DNA of 6,413 nucleotides, from contig PLYX01000104.1 of NCBI GenBank assembly GCA_003151895.1, positions 196 to 6,608 of the forward strand, read 5' to 3'. A program made the position numbers and the translations under genes. This document shows positions 5,147 through 6,413 of the stretch, piece after piece; the first letter of the stretch is position 1; each line of letters starts with the position of its first letter. Source of the DNA: Solirubrobacterales bacterium. Lineage in GTDB: Bacteria > Actinomycetota > Thermoleophilia > Solirubrobacterales > Solirubrobacteraceae. Under the pieces are notes generated by a model that saw only the letters and a list, made by a program, of their open reading frames with translations, made no database searches and was not told the origin of the DNA.

Positions 5147-6413
5147 TTGAGAAAGCAAGTACTTGTCAGCGTCGATCGCGCGGAGACGCGCGTGGCGCTT
5201 TTGGAGGCGGCCGGCACCCCCGGCGCCTCACGTCCCGCCGGGCGCGGCCGCAAGGGATCGGGCGCCCGCCCGCCCGCCCGCCCCGGAGCCGACTATCGGA
5301 TAGCTGAGCTCTACATAGAGCGTCGCGGAGGGCGCTCGATCGTCGGGAACATCTACAAGGGCAAGGTCGACAACGTGCTCCCAGGCTTGGAGGCGGCGTT
5401 CGTGGACATAGGCCTTGAGAAGAACGGGTTTCTGCACGTCGATGAGATCGTGCTCCCCGGCGTGGAGGCGCCCAGGCGCGGACGCGGAGGGGGGGGCAAG
5501 ATCGCCGACCTGCTCCAGCCCGGGCAGGAGATCGTGGTGCAGGTCGTCAAGGACCCGCTGAAGACCAAGGGGGCGCGTCTGTCGATGGAGGTGACCATCG
5601 CCGGGCGCTACATGGTGTACGCGCCCACCGGCGAGGGCGTCGGCGTGTCGCGGCGCCTGGAGGACAAGGAGCGCGAGCGGTTGCGCCGCGAGACGGCCAA
5701 GCTCGAGATCGGGCAGGGGGGCGCGATCATCCGCACCGCCGCCCACGGCGCGCAGCGGGCGGATTTCGAACGCGAGCTGCTCTACCTGCACAAGTTGCAC
5801 GAGGTGCTGTGCAAGCGCGTGCAGGACACCCAGGCGCCGGCGATGGTCTTCCAGGAGGCCGACCTGTCGGTGCGGGTGGTGCGCGACATCTTCTCCGAGC
5901 ATTTCGAGCGGGCGATCGTGGACGACGAGCAGCAGCATCGCCGTCTCGTGTCGTTCTTCGCGCGCACCGCCCCCGAGCTCGTCGAGCGCGTCGAGCTGTG
6001 GGAGGGGCCCGAGCCGCTGCTCGACGCCTACAAGGTGACCGAGGCGATCGACGGGGTCATGTCGCGGCGGGTGGATCTCCCGAGCGGGGGCTACCTGATG
6101 ATCGACTACGCCGAGGCGCTCACCGTGATCGACGTGAACTCGGGCAGCTTCATCGGACGCGGGAAGGGCGCGGGCCTGGAGGAAACGATCACCAAGACAA
6201 ATCTGGAGGCCGCGGAGGAGGTCGTCAATCAGCTGCGTCTGCGCGACATCGGCGGGATCATCGTGATCGACTTCATCGACATGGCGCGCGCGCGCAATCG
6301 CGACGCCGTGATGAAGACGCTGCGCAGGACGCTCGACGAGGATCGCACGAAGACCTTCACGGCGGAGCTCTCGCGGCTCGGACTGGTTGAGATGACCCGC
6401 CAGAACGTGACCG
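5147..6413 (+). CDS. rng: Ribonuclease E/G family endoribonuclease (3' partial)
   Basis: RNase E/G enzymes cut single-stranded RNA, start mRNA decay and mature rRNA in the cytoplasm. The 422 codons present run off the right edge without a stop. TTG 5147 is the only usual start codon between the in-frame stop at 5012 and the conserved N-terminus RKQVLVSVDRAETRVALLE. Residues 22-48 form a Gly/Pro/Arg/Ala-rich insert. Then come AELYIERR (53-60), the S1 RNA-binding region from NIYKGKV (68-74) through VDIGLEKNGFLHVDE, ending near 150, the 5'-monophosphate sensor IIRTAAHG (194-201; R196 and T197 match E. coli R169/T170), and the catalytic DNase I-like part. Magnesium ligands D329 in LTVIDVNSGSF and D375 in IIVIDFIDM match E. 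coli RNase E D303/D346. The zinc-link CPxC motif would lie past the window. IIRTAA and SGGYLMID resemble RNase G more than RNase E, but without the C-terminus rne versus rng cannot be settled. No strong Shine-Dalgarno site is seen. Confidence 0.93.
   Translation, partial: MRKQVLVSVDRAETRVALLEAAGTPGASRPAGRGRKGSGARPPARPGADYRIAELYIERRGGRSIVGNIYKGKVDNVLPGLEAAFVDIGLEKNGFLHVDEIVLPGVEAPRRGRGGGGKIADLLQPGQEIVVQVVKDPLKTKGARLSMEVTIAGRYMVYAPTGEGVGVSRRLEDKERERLRRETAKLEIGQGGAIIRTAAHGAQRADFERELLYLHKLHEVLCKRVQDTQAPAMVFQEADLSVRVVRDIFSEHFERAIVDDEQQHRRLVSFFARTAPELVERVELWEGPEPLLDAYKVTEAIDGVMSRRVDLPSGGYLMIDYAEALTVIDVNSGSFIGRGKGAGLEETITKTNLEAAEEVVNQLRLRDIGGIIVIDFIDMARARNRDAVMKTLRRTLDEDRTKTFTAELSRLGLVEMTRQNVT
5264..5283 (+). 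repeat. (GCCC)5 tetranucleotide repeat inside the RNase gene
   Basis: Five perfect GCCC units lie at codons 40-46 of the RNase E/G gene, in the low-complexity insert. Because the unit is four bases, gain or loss of one unit would shift the reading frame near the start of the protein. Confidence 0.85.
5489..5496 (+). repeat. Run of eight G within the RNase S1 region
   Basis: Eight consecutive G form part of the codons for the RGRGGGGK loop (residues 111-118). This is the longest homopolymer noticed in the window and is a possible slippage or sequencing-error site. The frame is intact on both sides as given. Confidence 0.85.

Noticed and set aside
4972..5307. Small + strand open frame (111 codons) starting just after rodA
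   Set aside because: It overlaps the conserved start of the RNase in another frame and becomes Arg-rich there. No Shine-Dalgarno site or similarity supports it, although a short leader peptide cannot be strictly excluded.
5228..5938. Minus-strand open frame (236 codons) opposite the RNase gene
   Set aside because: His/Leu/Arg-rich shadow of a clear RNase E/G coding region, with no start context or known domain.
1..6413. Mobile element, CRISPR array, tRNA/rRNA or defence-type system
   Set aside because: The window is fully occupied by five conserved housekeeping genes with one 179-base gap. No array repeats, transposase motifs, terminal inverted repeats or RNA gene sequences were seen.

Overview
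This is a high-GC bacterial window (roughly two thirds G+C, with strong G/C at third codon positions). It carries five genes, all on the + strand: mreC (5' end cut off) - mreD - mrdA (PBP2) - rodA - an RNase E/G-family gene (3' end cut off). The first four are the core of the lateral cell-wall machine (elongasome) of a walled, probably rod-shaped bacterium. The gene order matches the mreBCD-pbp2-rodA (sfr) cluster of Actinobacteria. High GC, GTG/TTG starts and the style of the RNase N-terminus suggest a deep-branching actinobacterium, for example Thermoleophilia/Solirubrobacterales. That placement is inference, not proof.

Layout: mreC runs from the left edge to 920. mreD overlaps its stop (GTG 917 or ATG 920, to 1579). 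mrdA starts at GTG 1576 inside the mreD stop (GTGA overlap) and ends at 3765. rodA starts at ATG 3762 inside the mrdA stop (ATGA overlap) and ends at 4967. These three stop/start overlaps indicate a single translationally coupled mRNA. A 179-base gap (4968-5146) follows, GC-rich and probably structured. Then a TTG-initiated RNase E/G gene runs off the right edge. By family knowledge mreB is expected just upstream, and rplU-rpmA-obg are often found just downstream of the RNase gene.

How they work together: MreC and MreD are membrane scaffold proteins that link MreB filaments to the synthase. RodA (SEDS glycosyltransferase) polymerises lipid II into glycan strands. PBP2 (class B transpeptidase) cross-links them and is activated by MreC. 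The RNase E/G protein belongs to RNA decay and rRNA processing. Its neighbourhood with mre genes recurs in distant phyla, including E. coli, where rng (cafA) lies downstream of mreBCD.

No mobile element, CRISPR array, tRNA or rRNA gene, or novel defence-like system is visible. The points that deserve a second look are within otherwise ordinary genes: a roughly 70-residue charged insert and two evenly spaced cysteine pairs in PBP2; substitutions in a conserved RodA segment; a low-complexity insert with a (GCCC)5 tract and an 8-G run in the RNase gene; and the structured-looking leader before its TTG start.
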